From the NCBI RefSeq assembly GCF_019097595.1, contig NC_080731.1:8809071-8873070 (forward strand): a stretch of 64,000 nucleotides of DNA, given 5' to 3'. Below the pieces are notes generated by a model that had not been told where the DNA came from, did not search any database, and worked only from the letters and a program-made list of their open reading frames with translations. This document shows, piece by piece, positions 1-11,810 of this stretch. The stretch comes from Hemibagrus wyckioides. Lineage: Eukaryota; Chordata; Actinopteri; Siluriformes; Bagridae. The position numbers and the translations under genes were made by a program. Within the stretch, counting starts at the first letter, position 1; each line of letters begins with the position of its first letter.

Positions 1-515
1 TGTATAAATTTCCTGCTCATTTACATCTGAGAATCATTATGAACATGCAGCAGTGAGACATTGCTAACAATATCAATGACTGATTATTTATCAGAGAGCA
101 AATTAACAGATTTTAATTTCCTTTATAAAGTTTCACAGGTGTGTTTTTCTTACTGCTGAATTCAGTGTGTCAGTGATGTGTCTGTAGTTTGCAGAATATT
201 GATGCTGTAGGTGTGGAGGTGGATTTGTTAAGTGAAATACTGATCAGAAATCTGAGATTAAACAAACTTTATAAAGATGTGGTTAATATTTTTGCTAATA
301 AGTAACACACTGCACTGCTTTCTGATGTTTTAAGCACTGTTATGTGCTGACTTTATTATTTAATATGTTAATATACCAAATATACAGAAGCAACTATAAT
401 AAATTAAACAGTATACATATCATATATACATTTTCACAGCATTTTAAATATTTTTAGTAAGCTGTCTCTCTGCACTCTTCTTCCACGTCTGTTCAGTAAT
501 GACACGCTGCAGGCT

Positions 516-1092
516 TTATGCTGCTTTCCTGCAAAACAGAAAACATTTTAAAACTTAGTTTTGTCTCTTATATAGAGAATAAAACAATGTTAACATATAA
601 CAATAGTTAATAAAATAATATATACTCACTTTTTTTCTAAAGCTGCATTGATGTATTTTTTAGTAAATTCAGATTTGGGATTCAAGCATTTTTTTCCTGC
701 TCCGTTCTTCAGAGTGACACTACAGAGATAAATGACAAGTTAGATAACTCAATAGAATTAAATGATCTTGTATTCTACATTGTTCAGGATATTAGTAATG
801 ACTGAACTTACATGATTTCCACATTTTCACAAGATGCACTAACAGGAAACACTTCAATCTTTTCAACACGTTGTAGACGAACTGCGTTAGCCGCAGGACC
901 CTGACACAAACACCTCCTTACACTGACACTGGGCTGTCCTGCAAACAGAAGACAATTGTAGATTTTGAGTTATTACAAATCTGTTTAATTCTGTAGATCG
1001 TTATAGAGGTGCAGATGAGGATTAAGAATCTTACCTTCTACATGAAGAATAAGTAGACAGGCAAATGCAACAAAAACTGCAGCAGACTTCAT
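516..1092 (-). CDS. cxcl11-like: CXC chemokine, CXCL11-like, gene 1 (type A)
   Basis: Small secreted chemokine, expected to attract leukocytes through a CXCR3-type receptor. Coding exons read on the minus strand: 1035-1092, 812-938, 630-719, 516-528. All splice sites are GT-AG and the phases (1, 2, 2) are those usual for CXC chemokines. The product has 95 codons: a signal peptide of about 20 residues (MKSAAVFVAFACLLILHVEG), then QPSVSVRRCLC with the CXC pair at C29/C31, and C56 and C73 for the two disulphides. No ELR precedes the CXC, so it belongs to the lymphocyte-attracting class. The segment VTLKNGAGKKCLNP is typical of the teleost CXCL9/10/11-like clade. The tail is short and lysine-rich. 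A poly(A) signal AATAAA on this strand lies at 352-357. CXCL11-like versus CXCL10-like naming is by memory of the family, not by a tree. Confidence 0.88.
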
Positions 1093-1196
1093 TTTCCTCT
1101 TGCTCTTCAACTCACTCGATGCTCTGAAGATCCTGTCGGTGATTTTCTTCTTGATGATTGTTGATGATGTGAATGAATGAGCGAGTTTCCTTCTCT

Positions 1197-1260
1197 CTTA
1201 TATACGCTCAGATCGGTGTTTCCCCATGTTCCTGCTTTTAGTCCAATCAATTTTACTTTC
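1197..1260 (-). promoter_or_regulatory. Core promoter of chemokine gene 1: TATA box and degenerate ISRE
   Basis: On the minus strand a TATATAAG box lies at 1197-1204, about 105 bp before the ATG. At 1251-1260 the strand reads GAAAGTAAAA, one base off the interferon response element GAAANNGAAA that is intact in the type B genes. The type A copy at 10838-10901 is the same. Confidence 0.6.
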
Positions 1261-1319
1261 AGACCTAGTTCCTCAGGAGCTAACTTTCTCATTTCTTTGA
1301 ACTGGTCTGTTTGACACTC

Positions 1320-2169
1320 AGCATTGACCGAGGCTAAAGTTCATCACTTTGTTTGGGTTTTAATTTCCACAAAATCTGTCTGAATTAGAAAGAGTGATGG
1401 CTTTTGCCGACTTTTTGTTCAATTTCTTCAGAGATGGTAAAAGTTCCCAAATTATTGATTCAAATTATAGCACAATTATTCATAAAATAAAATTCTCTGT
1501 TAAAGATTTTAAAAAAATTGTTTTTGTTTCTTGCCAATCTCTCAAATGTTAGTTAACATGATAATAACTGTGATGATATTAAGTGATCTCTCATTTATGC
1601 TTTATTAGGAATTCCAACCAACTCTTTCCATCTGCCTAATGATAAAATAACAACTTATGACTTTACAAATATAACACAGTCAGCTGGCGTCTAACCCGGG
1701 GTGTTTTCCCAACTTGCAACCAGTGTTCCCAGGATGGGTTCTGGATCCACAGTGACCCTGATCAGGATAGAGCAATTAATGTGGATTAAATTAATGTATG
1801 AATTTGTCATGTTGAAAGTTAACTCATAATATGTGCAATTATTATATATTACATATACCCAGCATCCCTGATCAGGATAAAGCAATTACTGTAGATTAAA
1901 TAAATAAATGAATTGGAATGAATTAGTATTTGAAGAAATAAAATATACAACTGGGATGCCTTTAAAAGCTAGGTGTCTAAATTACATATTCAGACATTCA
2001 TACTTTTTTCTCAATAAAATCACTTTTTATCTGTTCATGTGGAGTGAAATATTCTGCTCTGAATTTCTTATGGATTTGTTACATCACTGATTCCACTGTG
2101 GAAATTGCTTGTCTGGGGTTTTTTTTTTTTTTGACATAGGGTTACATAGAAAGGAGAACTGTGTTTAAA
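1320..2169. repeat. Upstream flank shared by the chemokine genes, with an embedded dispersed repeat
   Basis: This flank is paralogous to 4260-5345, 7593-8335 and the 9.6-kb duplicate copies. It includes, around 1690-1800, a fragment whose wording (ttcccaggatgggttctgga, then gaccctgatcaggata) resembles a widespread fish dispersed repeat also seen at 57545-57690. No gene was seen in it; small open frames here are repeat-derived. Confidence 0.5.
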
Positions 2170-2264
2170 GACTCAGTGGTGTAAATAAAGTGGAGGAGGG
2201 TAATTGTCTTCTGAAAGGGACAAAAGAAACTGAAACATCATTAATTCTCTTTTCTGTGGAAATT
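2170..2264. promoter_or_regulatory. Conserved distal module 1 with ISRE
   Basis: A block of about 95 bp running from gactcagtggtgtaaataaa through gtggaggagggtaattgtct to the pair ttctgtggaaa. It contains GAAACTGAAAC at 2226-2236, a full ISRE/IRF motif. The block recurs upstream of every chemokine gene in the window and is better conserved than the DNA around it. It lies 1.13 kb upstream of gene 1's ATG. The enhancer role is inferred. Confidence 0.6.
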
Positions 2265-2344
2265 AACTGGGTCAATAAATATGCACGTTTGTGTCCTGTA
2301 TACAAAGTGTCCAGAATTTCAAATAAATCATACAACAGAAGTTA

Positions 2345-2603
2345 AAATATGCAATTAACCTAATTTCTCTTATTCGTGCCCCCACCCCCTTTTAAATTGT
2401 AATTTATATACTGTGTTTATTTGCTTCTTATATATCTTGTAGTTTTTGTTCTTAATATGCACTAGTAACCTCTGGTCAGTTATCACATTACCCTGTGTAT
2501 ACTGACTATATGGAAGATATACAGTGTGCAATTTACAACCTGTCTTTGTGTTACTGTCTCTATTGCTGCTGGATATTTGGAATTTCCTTCGGGATCAATG
2601 AAG

Positions 2604-2681
<78 letters not shown>
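2345..2681 (+). mobile_element. LINE 3'-end fragment ending in an (ATCT)n tail
   Basis: AT-rich sequence ending ggaatttccttcgggatcaa and then about 19 ATCT units at 2604-2681. A 3' UTR that ends gggatcaat-aaag followed by a tandem tail is typical of several fish LINEs. The duplicate copy is at 11986-12330, with a longer ATCT tract. Confidence 0.5.
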
Positions 2682-3445
2682 GAGGGCATTAGAGACATTT
2701 TAGCTTCACTTTTTTAAATCCTTGATACGACGACCCACATATACAGTCACTCTGGCTCACTGGATGATCTGATGATAATAAAAAGTTAGTCACCAGATTT
2801 CAACCCAGTTAAAGACCTACTGGGAAATTTGAAGCTATGAAACAGCAAAAACACACATCACCATTATATCACACAATAACATCAGCTGTGTGCAAATGTC
2901 CTGCTCTTAGAATTATTATGAACATGGAGCAGTGAAACACTGCTAACAATACCAATGACTGATTATTTATCAGACAGCAAATTAACAGATGGTGCATTTA
3001 ATATCCTTTCTAAAGTTTCACAGGTGTGTTTTTCTTATTGCTGAACTCAGTGTGTCAGTGATGTGTCTGTAGTTTGCAGAATATCCATGCTGTAGGTGTG
3101 GAGGTGGATTTAAGTGAAATACTGATCAGAAATCTGAGAGTAAACAAACTTTATAATAATATAGCTGATATCTTGCTAATAAGAAACACATTGCACTGCG
3201 TTCTGATGTTTTAAGCACTGCTATGTGCTGACTTTATTATTCAGTATGTTAATATACAAAAACAATAGCTTTCCAACTGCATGTTTTTTCAAAAAATACA
3301 CAAATCCAACAATACACAGAAGTAACTCATAAATTAAACAGTATACATATCATATATACATTTTCACAGCATTTTAAATATTTTTAGTAATCTGTCTCTC
3401 TGCACTCTTCTTCCACGTCTGTTCAGTAATGACACGCTGCAGGCT

Positions 3446-4021
3446 TTATGCTGCTTTCCTGCAAAACAGAAAACATTTTAAAACTTAGTTTTGTCTCTTA
3501 TATAGATCATAGAACAATATTAAGATATAACAATAATTAATAAAAAAATATACTCACTTTTTTTCTAAAGCTGCATTGATGTATTTTTTAGTAAATTCAG
3601 ATTTGGGATTCAAGCATTTTTTTCCTGCTCCGTTCTTCAGAGTGACACTACAGAGATAAATGACAAGTTAGATAACTCAATAGAACTAAATGATCGTGTA
3701 TTCTACATTGTTCAGGATATTAGTAATGACTGAACTTACATGATTTCCACATTTTCACAAGATGCACTAACAGGAAACACTTCAATCTTTTCAACACGTT
3801 GTAGACGAACTGCGTTAGCCGCAGGACCCTGACACAAACACCTCCTTACACTGGTTCTGGCCTGTCCTGCAAACAGAAGACAATTGTAGATTTTGAGTTA
3901 TTACAAAAATATTTAATTCTGTAGATTGTTAAAGGAGGTGCAGATGAGGATTAAGAATCTTACCTTCTACATGAAGAATAAGTAGACAGGCAAATGCAAC
4001 AAAAACTGCAGCAGACTTCAT
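3446..4021 (-). CDS. cxcl11-like: CXC chemokine, CXCL11-like, gene 2 (type B)
   Basis: Intact four-exon chemokine gene on the minus strand: 3964-4021, 3740-3866, 3558-3647, 3446-3458. Same phases and 95-codon length as gene 1. The signal peptide is the same, but the mature N-terminus is QARTSVRRCLC instead of QPSVSVRRCLC. The chemokine N-terminus sets receptor activation and protease processing, so this difference could matter. Exons 3-4 encode the same C-terminus as gene 1. The TATA box is conserved, and the proximal promoter has an intact GAAAGTGAAA. Poly(A) signal around 3234-3239. Confidence 0.88.
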
Positions 4022-4127
4022 TTTCCTCTTGCTCTTCAACTCACTCGATGCTCTGAAGATCCTGTCAGTGATTTTCTTCTTGATGCTTGCTGATGATGTG
4101 AATGAATGAGCGAGTTTCCTTCTCTCT

Positions 4128-4189
4128 TATATACGCTCAGATCGGTGTTTCCCCATGTTTCTGCCTTTAGTCCAATCAATTTCACTTTC
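4128..4189 (-). promoter_or_regulatory. Core promoter of chemokine gene 2: TATA box and intact ISRE half-pair
   Basis: TTTCACTTTC at 4180-4189 reads GAAAGTGAAA on the gene's strand, matching GAAANNGAAA for IRF/ISGF3 binding. A TATATAAG box lies about 50 bp closer to the gene. Mammalian CXCL10 is known to use the same ISRE word, so interferon induction is a reasonable inference. Confidence 0.65.
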
Positions 4190-4611
4190 AGACCTAGTTC
4201 CTCACGAGCTACCGTTCTCATTTCTTGGAACTGGTCTGTTTCACACTCAGCAGTGACTGAGGCTAAAGTTCATCACTTTGTTTGGGTTTTGATTTCACAT
4301 ATTCTGCAATCTAGGAAATATACGCAAAATTTGTTTGAATTTGAAAGAGCGATGGCTTTTGCAGACTATTTCAATGGATTTCTTCAGAGATGGCAAAAGT
4401 GCCCAAATTATTAATTCAAATTAAAGCTTTCTTTGGTAAAGTTTTTTTTTTTTAAATTTTCACATTTTGAAGCAGAAAAGTATATTTTAGTAACTTTTAT
4501 TATAAATTAAAGTATAGAAGTAAATGTGCAAAAATATTCATAAAACAAATCTAACAACAGCTTTTTTTTCTTCTTGCTAATCTCTCAAATGTTAGTTAAT
4601 ATGTTAATAAC

Positions 4612-4613
<2 letters not shown>

Positions 4614-4709
<96 letters not shown>

Positions 4710-4830
4710 GCGGGCTAACTGGTCCACACAACAACTTGGCACAGGTTTTATGCTGGATGCTCTTCCTGGCACAACCCTCCCATCTTTATCCATGCTTGGG
4801 ACCGGCACTGCATCAAATTAATTACTGTGA
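4614..4830. repeat. (TA)n tract with short CA run, next to a dispersed-repeat fragment
   Basis: About 40 TA units (4614-4697) run into cacacacacac. A segment at 4711-4830 (ttatgctggatgctcttcct, ccatgcttgggaccggcact) then resembles a common fish SINE/LINE-associated repeat. The duplicate at 14264-14480 differs in tract length. Confidence 0.7.
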
Positions 4831-5347
4831 TGGATACTCTCATGAATATTTTATTAGGAATTTCAACCAACTCTTTCTAGCTGTCTGATGATAAAACGCC
4901 ACGTTATGACTTTACAAATATAACACAGTCATCTGGTGTCTCATCCTGGGTGTTTTCCCACCTTGCACCCAGTGTTCTCAGCATGAGTTCTGGATCGACA
5001 GCATCCCTGATCAGGATAAAGCAATTACTATAGATTAAATAAATGAATGAATTAGTCATGTTGAAATTTAAAAACGCAATATGTGAAATTGCTTTATTAG
5101 TTTTGGAAGTAATAAAATACACAGTTGTTTATGCCTTTAAAAAACTAGGTGTCTAAATTACATATTCACACATTCATACTTTTTTCTCTCAATAAAACCA
5201 CATTTTATCTGTTCATGTGCAGTGAAATGCTCTGCTCTGAATTTCTTATGGATTTGTTACATCACTGATTCCACTGTGGAAATTGCTTGACTGGTTCTTT
5301 TTTTTTTTTGGACATAGGATTACATAGAAAGGAGAACTGTGTCTGCA

Positions 5348-5440
5348 GACTCAGTGGTGTAAATAAAGTGGAGGAGGGTAATTACACTTGTCTACTGAAA
5401 GGGACAAAAGAAACTGAAACATCTGAAAGAAACTGAATCC
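5348..5440. promoter_or_regulatory. Conserved distal module 2 with ISRE
   Basis: Second copy of the conserved block, with GAAACTGAAAC at 5410-5420 and a further GAAAGAAACTGAA directly after it. It lies 1.39 kb upstream of gene 2's ATG. Its core (gtggaggagggtaatt, ctgaaagggacaaaag) matches module 1 closely. Confidence 0.6.
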
Positions 5441-5449
5441 CATTTTTTA

Positions 5450-5990
5450 AATTTGACATAAAAACAGAGCAAAAATGATAAGGCAATTACGAAATAAAAG
5501 AAAAAACTCTCCCACTCTGTTTCCTGGCCCATTTTAATTGGCGAATATACCAAACACCCAGTCCGACTGAACCTAAAGGTCTGTATTTAATTTTCTCAAG
5601 CTGTTTCTTTTAGCCACTGTAAGTGAGAAGTTGGGACAGGGCTACAAATGTATTCCCAGTATAGTGGATACTGCACTGCAATAACTTGACCAAAAACGAT
5701 ATAGCTGTGGACAGAGGAAAAACAGGTGACACTGTGAGTTAGAACATCTGTTACATTTGTACTCAACATTTGAGACGGTCTACATTTAGAAAAACGCACC
5801 CTATAAATGACCTCAAATTGGATAAGTGTGAGCAGAGAACATGATGGGACATTACATAAACCACTCATAACAATTACCTCCACTCATTATTAAGTTGAAA
5901 TCCCAGCTCTGCTTCCTAAGAAGCCTTTGTTTGATCGCAAAAATTCAGAATACAATTGTAGATCTCTGAAACAACACCCCTATGTTGCAA
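5450..5990 (-). mobile_element. L1-type LINE ORF2 C-terminal remnant
   Basis: On the minus strand an open stretch at 5596-5883 reads IQFEVIYRVRFSKCRPSQM and later LTHSVTCFSSVHSYIVF. This follows the pattern of the Cys-rich end of fish L1 ORF2 (VLHRLHYSK, then THMFWSCPKL). It is truncated at the 5' end and degenerate. Its insertion directly follows distal module 2. The duplicate copy is at 15103-15643. Confidence 0.5.
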
Positions 5991-6089
5991 TTTAAAAGTA
6001 AGCAAATTTAACCATTGATGGTGAGGAGGAAAAGAGGGAAAGTTAGGAAAGCGTTTTGAACAAAACATGGAGTGTGACTAGCGATGCAG

Positions 6090-7560
6090 CACCTTCTTAG
6101 GGAACGGGGTTACATATGTAACCTGGTGTAGTTCCCTTTCAAGGGAAGTCACCACTTTGCAATGGCAGAAATTCCTCAGAGGCTTACTCCATTGGCTCAA
6201 AGGGTGCTTAGAGCAGCTGAGAGGTCACAGGAGGAAGCATAGCAAAGCATTCAGCTCCAGAGGGGCTGGTGAAAAGAGAACGTCACAGGGGACAGTGGGA
6301 TGACTCCTCAGAGGTGAAGAAAGCCACATTCCCAGGCAAAGCCCAGGCAAAAATTGCCATATGCATTCTTCCACCTCTGGGTGGAGATGCCATTCCCCGG
6401 GCCTCAGCCCCTGCCTCAGCAAGAAGCCTGCTTCCAGATCAAGTACTCTGGAGTATAAATCACTCTCAGTGAGAGAAATCTGGTCTCTACCTAGGTTAAG
6501 ATCGGGTGAGCCAACCTGAACAGAGGGAGCAAACACAGTCTGCTCTAATGATTGATGAAGGGGACAACCAAAGTTAGACCATGAGTTTTGGGAGGAAGTG
6601 CTTCAGCACTAGAAACACAGCCCCAATCTTCAGGCAATCTGTGTGCCATGAGAGACAGGAGTCCTCCCAAATGCCATGGCAGTGGATGTCTAGGACTGCT
6701 CCCCAACCCTAGAGGGAGGTATCCATCGAAAGAGCCATGTGACGATGAAATGCCCTAAGAGTGGGACCCGAGGTGTGAAACCAGGGTCTATCCACATAAG
6801 AAGGGTACAAAGCTCATGACATGTAACCCTTGTGACCATGAATAGAGTATCTGCAGGGTTGAAAAACAACTGCTCCTGAGCCAGACCTGAAATGGTCTCA
6901 GGTGATGCAGACCCAAAGGAATAGCTTCAGCCAATACTGTCATAAGCCTAGTACTGTCTGCGACACAATGACCTTGTCATTTAACATTTTTCTTTTAACA
7001 TCTTGAAATTATATATTTCAGTGTACAATTCGGATCACGCAGGACCAAAATTGGAAGTAGCCCTAGGAACCAAGAAACCAAGGTCCTCCCTTGACTGGTG
7101 GGCCTGGCCCTAAGCGCTGGCCAGCTGTCCCGATTTAACACTGGGTTGTGGTTCGGGCTGCAGTGCTAGCTTTCTTTTCCAGCTGCTGCAGTCCAGGCTG
7201 GGGCCGGTGACTACTGGTTGATAGCCCTAGCTCCTCGCTGCAGTGAGGGAGGAACAGACACGGTGTCTAAAAGAAAGGTTTTGTCCCTTTTTTTACATGT
7301 CAGATTGTCGCTCCGTGGCAACCAATGCATGCAAGGAACAGCCGATGGCATGGGCCATCTGCATTGTGGCATGGAGTGCTAAATTGGACCTCATTGGTGA
7401 CCCCTCAAAGTAGACAAGCTCCTTTAGCAGGTCAGCCTGGTTTGGCTGCAAAAACACCATGTGTGTAGCACAGCATCGGCATTAATCCATGATCATGTGG
7501 GCCTTCCATATAAGGGCCAACATGGCCTGACAGAGCCTCAATGGGAATGCAGAATTTCTC
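6090..7560. mobile_element. Degenerate retroelement block (possibly DIRS/Ngaro-like), with a palindromic fish repeat at its left edge
   Basis: The left edge has a perfect palindrome GGTTACATATGTAACC at 6108-6123, then ttccctttcaagggaa; this paired-repeat layout is common in fish dispersed repeats. At 7050-7450 broken minus-strand frames resemble the gag-like protein that accompanies fish DIRS-type elements (pieces such as HATMQMAHAIGC). No intact frame remains. The family call rests on recall of short motifs, so it is tentative. Duplicated at 15743-17213. Confidence 0.35.
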
Positions 7561-7592
7561 CCTGCAGCCAATGATGGGGAGAGATTTGGCTG

Positions 7593-8336
7593 AATTTGAA
7601 AGAGCAAAGGATTTTGCAGACCATTTTGTTGGATTTCTTCAGAGATAGCAAAAGTGCCCAAATTACTGATTCAAATTAAAGCACAATTATTCATAGAATA
7701 AAATTATTTGTTGAAGTTTTAAAAAAAATAATAAATTCATGCATTTCGAAGGAGATAGAAAAGTATAAACTAATAAAAAGTATAATTTAAAGTATGGAAG
7801 TAAGTGTGCTAAAAATATTCACAAAAGACTGAAATATTTACCTTTTAGTGTCCGATAGTAAATTAGTGAATCTTTAACCAAGGAACTCTACTGAATGATC
7901 TCTCATGAATGTTTTATTAAGAATTCCTTCTAGGTTCTTGGTGATAAAATGGCACCTTATGACTTACGACAGATATAACACCTTGCACCCAGTGTTCCCA
8001 GCATGGGTTCTGGATCCACAGCATCTCTGTTCAGGATAATGCAATTATTGTAAATTAAATAAATGAATGAATTTGTCATGTTAATAAAATTTAATTCACA
8101 CTGAAATGGAATTATATGAAATTACTGTATTAGTCTTTGAAGCACTAAAATATACAGCTGTAATGCATTTAAAAGCTAGGTGTCTAAATTATATATTCAC
8201 ACAGTCACACTTTGGCAGCGCAGTGACATTTTTTGCTCTGAATTTCTTACGGATTTGTTACATCACTGATTTCACTGTGGAAATCGCTTGTCTGGGGTTT
8301 TTTTCTTTGACATAGTAGGGGAAAACTCTTTTTGCA
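7593..8336. repeat. Third copy of the chemokine upstream flank, without an adjacent chemokine gene
   Basis: From 7593 (gaatttgaaagagcaaagga, then ggatttcttcagagatagca) the sequence is paralogous to the flank that begins about 330 bp upstream of genes 1 and 2. The expected chemokine gene on its left is absent; retroelement DNA is there instead. No coding region was seen. Confidence 0.55.
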
Positions 8337-8431
8337 GACTCAGTGGTGTAAATAAAGTGGAGGAGGGTAATTGTCTTCTGAAAGGGACAAAAGAAACCGA
8401 AACATCATTAATTCTCTTTTCTGTGGAAAAT
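8337..8431. promoter_or_regulatory. Conserved distal module 3 with ISRE (orphan)
   Basis: Third copy of the block, with GAAACCGAAAC at 8393-8403 still fitting GAAANNGAAAC. The nearest chemokine gene downstream on the minus strand is gene 2, beyond 4 kb of transposon debris, so the module is orphaned. Confidence 0.55.
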
Positions 8432-9299
8432 AACTGGGTCAATAAATATGCATATTTGTGTCCAGAATTTCAAATAAATCATACAGCCATTAAAATATAT
8501 ACCCATGCTTAAACCTTCATTGTAATGAAACAAAATATCATTGCCTAAACCTGACTTTCATACTTTTGTACCTTAACATCAATGGTGCATATTGGTAAGC
8601 TCGAACTGATTCATTTTTATTTAAAAAGGTGATTGAGTTTCGATCACTTGAATTATTTTCAGACATCCTGTTGTCCTTAATGCTGCAGTGTGTTTAATGT
8701 GATTTTATTAAAATGCAAGACAACATGAACTCTTCACTGATACACTGAATCTGAAGGATCATGGATTCTCTGTAACAGGTAGAAAAACATGTCTACTCTG
8801 TAATGTGATTATTCAGTATATCTGATTATACTTTCGTAAAAGCTCTTTCTAACAGAAGGATTCACTATGAATGTATACAGATATGTGACAAATTAAAGGA
8901 AAACCCGGAAGCTCCATTATACTGTTGGAGCATTTTACTGGTCTTTGGTTTACTTGTCCCCTTAGAAGGAAGAGTCACTACAAATCAGTACACAGTTTCC
9001 CTGACTGATCATCTTTATCTTATGAAGAATCATTTTTCTCCAGATAGGAGTGCTCTCCCCCCCAGATAGGATGACTCAGGCTCCATCCATGAGGCACGAG
9101 GTCTCAGTGAATGGTTTTAGGGGATGAAAGTGATGTAACTCATATGCTGTGGCCTTCACAGTCATTAGATTACAACAAGTTGAACATCTATGTGAGATTT
9201 TGGGAGGAAACAGATGAAGATTAAAAGATCTGAAACTGAACTCCTGGAGGTTTCAAGGCAACATTACTCACTTACACCACAACACCACCAACGTTACAC

Positions 9300-9480
9300 C
9301 AGAAACTGTGTCATACTAATGTACTTATGACCATTATTATGACCATGCAGTAGTGAAACACTTTCAGCATGGCCTGCTGCTAATTTATCATTAGTACAAT
9401 ATAACTGATGGAGATTTTAATATTCTTTCAAAAGGTACAAAGGTGTGTTTGTCGTACTGCTTTTAGTTTTTAGAACAGCT
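9300..9480. repeat. Chemokine 3' flank homology
   Basis: The stretch ttatgaccatgcagtagtga through caaaggtgtgtttgtcgtac resembles the 3' flanks of genes 1 and 2 (1-160 and 2910-3040). It belongs to the 3' side of the hybrid gene 3. No gene was seen between 8520 and 10100. Confidence 0.45.
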
Positions 9481-9548
9481 AAACCTTATGGGAAATCTGA
9501 TACTGGACGAACCTGTCTATTTATTTGAGATCATACCTATACATTCAT

Positions 9549-9891
9549 TGTCACGGCTACCTCGGACATTTTCCGAGCTGACCAACACATACATTTGTTC
9601 TGTTGTGTTTTCAGTGCTCACCTGTTTTGTCTTCTATCCTTAGTCACTTAGCATGGGAGATAAATATCCTTTGTCTTAGCATGTCTTTGTCATGCTACTG
9701 TTACTGATGTACTGATGTTATCATGTGTCTGTTTTTTGCCCATCATATCCCTGATCCTACTTTTTGTGTGTTATAACCTATTCCAGTGTTTGTATTTAGC
9801 TTCTTTGATTTATATTCCACTTTTGTGTTTCTTTTTGTACAGTAATTAAACTCTGCATCTACATCTGCCCTTGTGTTCATTTTGTGACAGT
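9549..9891. mobile_element. Dispersed repeat with tgtcac...gtgaca ends
   Basis: This 343-bp segment starts tgtcacggctacctcgg and ends cattttgtgaca, with T-rich TGTTTTGT-type interior. That is the look of a common fish interspersed repeat. The inverted TGTCAC/GTGACA ends suggest an LTR-like or transposon unit. Copy at 19202-19544. Confidence 0.4.
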
Positions 9892-10162
9892 AAGAAACAC
9901 ATTGTTTTCTGAAGCACTATTATGTTCTCACTTTATTAGAATTTAGTTTGTCAGTTTACAGAAACAATATAATTTTTTAGTTCTTGCATCTTTCTTCAAA
10001 AACTATATACATTAAGCCATATACAGATGTAACGCCCATAAATAACACATTAAACATATCATATGTACAGTTTATACACCCTTAAAAATATTTTAATAGC
10101 AAAGCAAGCTGTCTCTCTGCACTCTTCTTCCGCGTCTGTTCAGTAATGACACGCTGCAGGCT

Positions 10163-10733
10163 TTATGCTGCACTCCTGCGAAACAGAAATATGTTATAAA
10201 ACTTAGTTTTGTCTCTTATATAGATCATAGAACAATATCAAGATATAATAATTAATAAAAATATACTCACATTTTTTCTAAAGCTGCATTGATGTATTTC
10301 TGAGTAAATTCAGATTTGGGATTCAAGCATTTTTTTCCTGCTCCATTCTTCAGAGTGACACTACAGAGATAAATGACAAGTTAGATAACTCAATAGAACT
10401 AAATGATCTTGTATTCTACATTGTTCAGGATATTAGTAATGACTGAACTTACATGATTTCCACATTTTCACAAGATGCACTAACAGGAAACACTTCAATC
10501 TTTTCAACACGTTGTAGACGAACTGCGTTAGCCGCAGGACCCTGACACAAACACCTCCTTACACTGACACTGGGCTGTCCTGCAAACAGAAGACAATTGT
10601 AGATTTTGAGTTATTACAAATCTGTTTAATTCTGTAGATCGTTATAGAGGTGCAGATGAGGATTAAGAATCTTACCTTCTACATGAAGAATAAGTAGACA
10701 GGCAAACGCAACAAAAACTGCAGCAGACTTCAT
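10163..10733 (-). CDS. cxcl11-like: CXC chemokine, CXCL11-like, gene 3 (hybrid of types C and A)
   Basis: Intact minus-strand gene: exons 10676-10733, 10453-10579, 10271-10360, 10163-10175, with 95 codons and the usual phases. Exon 1, intron 1 and the start of exon 2 match gene 1 (mature N-terminus QPSVSVRRCLC). Exons 3-4, the 3' UTR and the 3' flank match gene 5: FTQKY instead of FTKKY, and LEKM instead of LEKK. Exon 4 has its own change, ending SAA where the others end KAA. Copy-specific bases put the switch between about 10346 and 10562. The promoter is the type A form with the degenerate proximal ISRE. The gene appears functional. Confidence 0.88.
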
Positions 10734-11810
10734 TTTCCTCTTGCTCTTCAACTCACTCGATGCTCTGAAGATCCTGTCAGTGATTTTCTTCTTGATGATT
10801 GTTGATGATGTGAATGAATGAGCGAGTTTCCTTCTCTCTTATATACGCTCAGATCGGTGTTTCCCCATGTTCCTGCTTTTAGTCCAATCAATTTTACTTT
10901 CAGACCTAGTTCCTCAGGAGCTAACTTTCTCATTTCTTTGAACTGGTCTGTTTGACACTCAGCATTGACCGAGGCTAAAGTTCATCACTTTGTTTGGGTT
11001 TTAATTTCCACAAAATCTGTCTGAATTAGAAAGAGTGATGGCTTTTGCCGACTTTTTGTTCAATTTCTTCAGAGATGGTAAAAGTTCCCAAATTATTGAT
11101 TCAAATTATAGCACAATTATTCATAAAATAAAATTCTCTGTTAAAGATTTTAAAAAAATTGTTTTTGTTTCTTGCCAATCTCTCAAATGTTAGTTAACAT
11201 GATAATAACTGTGATGATATTAAGTGATCTCTCATTTATGCTTTATTAGGAATTCCAACCAACTCTTTCCATCTGCCTAATGATAAAATAACAACTTATG
11301 ACTTTACAAATATAACACAGTCAGCTGGCGTCTAACCCGGGGTGTTTTCCCAACTTGCAACCAGTGTTCCCAGGATGGGTTCTGGATCCACAGTGACCCT
11401 GATCAGGATAGAGCAATTAATGTGGATTAAATTAATGTATGAATTTGTCATGTTGAAAGTTAACTCATAATATGTGCAATTATTATATATTACATATACC
11501 CAGCATCCCTGATCAGGATAAAGCAATTACTGTAGATTAAATAAATAAATGAATTGGAATGAATTAGTATTTGAAGAAATAAAATATACAACTGGGATGC
11601 CTTTAAAAGCTAGGTGTCTAAATTACATATTCAGACATTCATACTTTTTTCTCAATAAAATCACTTTTTATCTGTTCATGTGGAGTGAAATATTCTGCTC
11701 TGAATTTCTTATGGATTTGTTACATCACTGATTCCACTGTGGAAATTGCTTGTCTGGGGTTTTTTTTTTTTTTGACATAGGGTTACATAGAAAGGAGAAC
11801 TGTGTTTAAA

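Noticed and set aside
1107..1292. Minus-strand 61-codon frame overlapping the chemokine promoter (also at 4036, 10748, 13684)
   Set aside because: It spans the TATA box and 5' UTR of each chemokine gene; its conservation reflects the promoter and the duplication.
4106..4414. Plus-strand 102-codon frame opposite chemokine gene 2 (also at 13754)
   Set aside because: It is antisense to the promoter region, is broken in the type A and C paralogues, and has no recognisable domain.
4574..4888. Tyr-Ile repeat frames over (TA)n tracts (also at 14223 and 44407)
   Set aside because: Simple-sequence translation of a microsatellite.
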